A stretch of 7,971 bases of DNA from Nonomuraea sp. (GTDB lineage Bacteria; Actinomycetota; Actinomycetes; Streptosporangiales; Streptosporangiaceae), in assembly GCA_013362835.1 (NCBI GenBank), contig JABFVJ010000058.1, forward strand, positions 1 to 7,971, in the 5' to 3' direction. The notes below the pieces were generated by a model that did not search any database, was not told where the DNA came from, and was given only the letters and a program-made list of their open reading frames with translations. Each line of letters begins with the position of its first letter. Position 1 is the stretch's first letter. Positions 7,119 to 7,971 of the stretch are shown piece by piece. The position numbers and the translations under genes are program-made.

Positions 7119-7971
7119 GTGGGACCAGGAGACCGGCTCGTGATGGGCACGGTACGCCGCTGCGGTCCTTGGCCCGCCGTGCTGGCGGTCACCGCGGTCG
7201 CGGGCGCCGCCGGTGAACTGGCCGTCCCGTACCTCGTCGGGCGCGCTGTGGACGTCCTCGTCGCCCGCGGGCCGGACATGGTGTTCTCCGTGGTGGTCTG
7301 CGCGGGCGTGATCGCGGGCGTGGTGCTCTGCGAAGGGCTCGGCGTCTGGGCCAGGGGGGCGAGCAGCGCGTACGCTGCGGCCCGGCTGCGGCTCGGCGTG
7401 CTGCGGCACGTCCTGGGCGCGGGCCGTACGGCCACCAGACGTTTCCCCGAAGGCGAGCTCGTCACCCGGGCCGGGCTGAACGCCGAAGAGGCGGGTCGTG
7501 CCCCCGAGACGGTGACCAGCGCGCTCGCCCTGCTGGTGCCCACGGCCGGGGCCCTGGTCGCGCTCACCCTCATCCACCCGCTGCTGACCCTCACGCTGGG
7601 CGCCGGGATCGTCCTCATCGCGTTCGTCCTGCGCGCCTTCCTGCGCGCCACGACCGTCCTCTCGGGCGGCTACCAGGAGGTCCAGGGCGAGATCGCCGCC
7701 CGCCTCGTGGACGCCATGGACGGCATCCGCACCGTCGCCGCCGCCGGGACGGCCGCCCAGGAGGCGCGGCGCGTGCTCGCCCCGCTGCCCCGGCTGCGCG
7801 CCCACGGCATGGCCCTGTGGCGGGCCAACGCCGCCGCCGGGGTCCGGTCGGGGCTGGTGGTCCCGCTGCTGGAGGTCGCCGTGCTGGCCGCCGGAGGGCT
7901 CATGCTCGCCGCCGGTCAGCTCACCGTCGGCGAGCTGTACGCCGCCGCCCGGTACGCCGTGCTCGGGGCCG
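7119..7971 (+). CDS. ABC exporter, N-terminal membrane domain (partial, runs off right edge)
   Basis: An open frame continues to the window end (284 codons seen). It shows the transmembrane domain of an exporter-type ABC protein, like the RamA/RamB or AmfA/AmfB halves that accompany SapB-type precursors. Hydrophobic segments are near 18-37, 54-72, 134-150, 155-175 and 245-267. Cytoplasmic loops match the family: FPEGELVTRAGLNAEEAG (109-126), and EIAARLVDAMDGIRTVAAAG (191-210), resembling the second coupling-helix region. The nucleotide-binding domain (Walker A, signature, Walker B) would lie beyond the window and cannot be checked. I chose GTG 7119 (GAAGGGGGA just upstream) because it retains a GDRLV segment that looks family-like. 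GTG 7140 or ATG 7143 behind AGGAG (7127-7131) are close alternatives, and GTG 7080/7083 lie inside the hairpin. Likely role: exporting the modified peptide from the cytoplasm, perhaps with a second ABC half encoded downstream. Confidence 0.88.
   Translation, partial: MGPGDRLVMGTVRRCGPWPAVLAVTAVAGAAGELAVPYLVGRAVDVLVARGPDMVFSVVVCAGVIAGVVLCEGLGVWARGASSAYAAARLRLGVLRHVLGAGRTATRRFPEGELVTRAGLNAEEAGRAPETVTSALALLVPTAGALVALTLIHPLLTLTLGAGIVLIAFVLRAFLRATTVLSGGYQEVQGEIAARLVDAMDGIRTVAAAGTAAQEARRVLAPLPRLRAHGMALWRANAAAGVRSGLVVPLLEVAVLAAGGLMLAAGQLTVGELYAAARYAVLGA
7127..7131 (+). promoter_or_regulatory. Alternative ribosome binding site for the ABC exporter
   Basis: AGGAG lies 8 nt before GTG 7140 and 11 nt before ATG 7143, both in the exporter frame. 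It competes with the GAAGGGGGA purine tract (7107-7115) just upstream of GTG 7119. Sequence alone does not settle which is used. Confidence 0.4.

Noticed and set aside
7005..7805. 266-codon minus-strand frame opposite the exporter gene
   Set aside because: The plus strand encodes recognisable ABC membrane-domain loops and hydrophobic segments; the minus frame is low-complexity Gly/Arg/Asp/His.

Overview
The window is very GC-rich bacterial DNA, with strong G/C third-position bias, GTG/TTG start options and long spurious antisense frames. It looks like an actinomycete chromosome. A filamentous actinomycete (Streptomyces, Streptosporangiaceae or similar) is my inference from the SapB/AmfS-type lanthipeptide locus; the sequence does not name a genus.

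Left third, minus strand: a housekeeping pair transcribed right to left. An aldo/keto reductase (1948-2919) is followed after 44 bp by a bacterial family-X DNA polymerase with a C-terminal PHP domain (224-1903). Beyond the polX stop lie a strong hairpin (182-204) and about 180 bp of degenerate 32-bp tandem repeats (4-182) without a credible gene.

Right two thirds, plus strand: a class III lanthipeptide cluster. In order it has a membrane sensor histidine kinase (3048-4232), an AT-rich regulatory gap (4233-4360) with several short dyads, a three-domain lanthipeptide synthetase LanKC (4361-6913), a 43-residue precursor peptide (6919-7050), and the membrane domain of an ABC exporter that runs off the right edge (7119-7971). 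The precursor sits 5 bp after lanKC, has a near-perfect Shine-Dalgarno sequence written inside the last codons of lanKC, and is followed by an 11-bp perfect inverted repeat before the transporter.

How it should work (family knowledge plus inference): LanKC binds the precursor leader through its L-L-D-L-Q-G-L-E motif. It phosphorylates Ser/Thr of the core with its kinase domain, eliminates phosphate with the N-terminal lyase domain, and closes rings onto Cys with the C-terminal cyclase-like domain. The core holds two copies of Ser-x-x-(Ser/Thr)-x-x-x-Cys, the ring signature of SapB, AmfS and labionin peptides. The ABC protein would export the product and the kinase would sense a signal; its response regulator and the second transporter half are not in the window. 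The most distinctive points are the divergent precursor (Thr in ring one, a five-residue His-containing linker, three His in the core), the kinase next to the synthetase, and the hairpin set between precursor and exporter genes.
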